From IMG/VR virus record IMGVR_UViG_3300025132_000337, positions 1 through 22,534 of that record: 22,534 nt of DNA, one strand, 5' to 3'. Source of the stretch: a virus. The translations under genes and the position numbers were made by a program. The notes under the pieces are model-generated. The model saw only the letters and a program-made list of their open reading frames with translations, did no database searches and was not told the origin of the DNA. Shown here piece after piece: positions 21,516 to 22,534 of this stretch; the stretch's first letter is position 1, and the number at the start of each line of letters is the position of its first letter.

Positions 21516-22534
21516 ATGGCTATAAGCGAACAATTACAACAAAGAATCAACAATTTAACTCAGGGCATGGGTGCTACATCCAACAAAGAAATGGAGATGT
21601 TTAGAGATGCTAGTCCTAGCAACATGCAATTTGATGTCGAAATAGATGGAAAAAATCGTCAATTTGGTTTTGATAGCCAACCTGATGAACAAGCCATGCA
21701 AATGTTAAGAGATAGATTAGGCGTTACCAAAGGAGCTATCTCAAACAAAGAAATGGAAATGTTTAGAGATGCTGTTCCTAGCATGGGCACAATGGGTAGT
21801 GGTATGGGTGCTATATCTGACCAAGAAAGACAGATGTTTATGGATTCTATTCCAAAACAAACAGGCGAAACCCAACAAGCCATAGATGCTTTACAACAAG
21901 AACTGCAAATGACTGCTGATCCTGAAGAAGCTGAAGGCTTGGGTCGTATGATTGCAAAATTATCAGCAAGCATGATGGCACCCTTGGGTAGTGTAGCAAA
22001 ACAAGTAGCACAAGCAGGTGGTGGTGAAGACACAGCTTTGGCTCATGTACGACCGGGTGAGATTGTGTTGCCTCCTGAAATGATGGAAGACCCACAGTTT
22101 GAGGCTATAGTTGAAGAAAAGTTCAATCAATTGGGTATTAACCCTGAAGAAGCTGTAGTAAGTATGGGTATTGCTAGTCTAAACGAGTCCACAGGACTAG
22201 AAGAGTTTGGTTTCTTTAAGAAACTAGGCAAAAAACTAGGCAAAGTAGTTAAGAAAGTAGCTCCAATTGCTATGCTAGTGCCGGGCGTTGGTACTGCTTT
22301 AGGTGGTGCTTTAGGTGGTTTAGGTGGTCTAGCAACCAAAGGTTTAGCAAAAGTTGGTCTAGGTGGCTTAGGAAGTGCTCTTGGCAGTGTTGGAAGCACA
22401 GTCATGGGTGGTATAGCAAATGCAGGAATACCGGGCTTATCTTCTATAGCAGGTGGTACAGCACAAAGTTTTGGTGGCATAAAAGCAGGGTTAGGTTCTT
22501 TAAAAGGTTTAGTAGGTGATGGTCCTTTAAGTGG
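21516..22534 (+). CDS. Gly-rich membrane-active protein, probable DNA-ejection/internal virion protein (partial)
   Basis: Open from ATG 21516 to the window end (339 complete codons, no stop), so the C-terminus is missing. Residues 19-113 hold three copies of a motif with consensus A-x-S-[ND]-[KQ]-E-x-[EQ]-M-F-x-D-x-x-P. Residues 115-165 are helical. HVRPGEIVLPPEMMEDPQF (about 176-194) and the following NEST-GLEEFGFFKKLGKKLGKVVKKVAPIAMLVPGVG resemble the end of phage internal virion or ejection proteins. The remainder is very Gly/Ala/Leu-rich, as in membrane-inserting segments. Such proteins leave the capsid to form a channel across the envelope. The ribosome site is weak. It is the last gene here; fibre genes probably follow. 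Confidence 0.75.
   Translation, partial: MAISEQLQQRINNLTQGMGATSNKEMEMFRDASPSNMQFDVEIDGKNRQFGFDSQPDEQAMQMLRDRLGVTKGAISNKEMEMFRDAVPSMGTMGSGMGAISDQERQMFMDSIPKQTGETQQAIDALQQELQMTADPEEAEGLGRMIAKLSASMMAPLGSVAKQVAQAGGGEDTALAHVRPGEIVLPPEMMEDPQFEAIVEEKFNQLGINPEEAVVSMGIASLNESTGLEEFGFFKKLGKKLGKVVKKVAPIAMLVPGVGTALGGALGGLGGLATKGLAKVGLGGLGSALGSVGSTVMGGIANAGIPGLSSIAGGTAQSFGGIKAGLGSLKGLVGDGPLS

Noticed and set aside
1-22534. Prophage markers, CRISPR arrays or insertion sequences
   Set aside because: No integrase, repressor, direct-repeat array with spacers, or transposase was found. The repeats seen are inside genes or at one promoter.

Overview
This window looks like the late (lysis, packaging, head and tail) region of a tailed phage with podovirus-type gene content. 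It is AT-rich, all recognisable genes lie on the + strand, and most genes touch or overlap. The gene types (a TerL with a TIGR01630-like C-terminus, a portal of about 830 residues, a Mu gpT-like major capsid protein, P22 gp4-like and gp10-like tail proteins, and small conserved proteins) resemble uncultured marine phages such as the uvMED set and non-T7-like pelagiphages. That comparison is from memory and was not searched. The host is probably a low-GC marine bacterium, but nothing in the sequence names it. No integrase, repressor, replication gene, tRNA or CRISPR array is visible.

Region 1 (41-3793): a staphylococcal-nuclease-like enzyme with all three key catalytic residues overlaps two predicted exported proteins. 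The first is mostly an Asn/Thr/Ser low-complexity tract. The second is 748 residues, with a NIDO-like domain, tandem cysteine repeats and a long acidic segment. Their role is unknown.

Region 2 (3796-5483): a lysis-type cluster. It holds a membrane-anchored coiled-coil protein (holin candidate), a small lipoprotein, an Rz-like i-spanin, an out-of-frame overlapping lipoprotein that may be the o-spanin, and a GH24 lysozyme with Cys at the usual catalytic Asp position.

Region 3 (5484-13911): a short non-coding leader with two possible hairpins, then terminase large subunit, portal, small basic proteins (one with an AT-hook-like tail), a GroES-like co-chaperonin, a scaffold-like coiled-coil protein, a decoration-like protein and the major capsid protein. 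The block ends in a strong intrinsic terminator. No head protease is visible.

Region 4 (13964-15180): a self-contained two-gene cassette with a tandem repeat overlapping a sigma70-like promoter at one end and a terminator at the other. One product has two DnaJ-type CxxCxGxG zinc motifs but no J domain. It looks like a moron inserted between capsid and tail genes.

Region 5 (15181-22534): a structured leader, then decoration-like proteins, tail adaptor proteins, a Rossmann-like MAF/MptE-type protein, small conserved proteins, a large tail (nozzle-like) protein and a partial glycine-rich protein that resembles a DNA-ejection protein and runs off the window end. There is no gene-free stretch longer than 300 bases.
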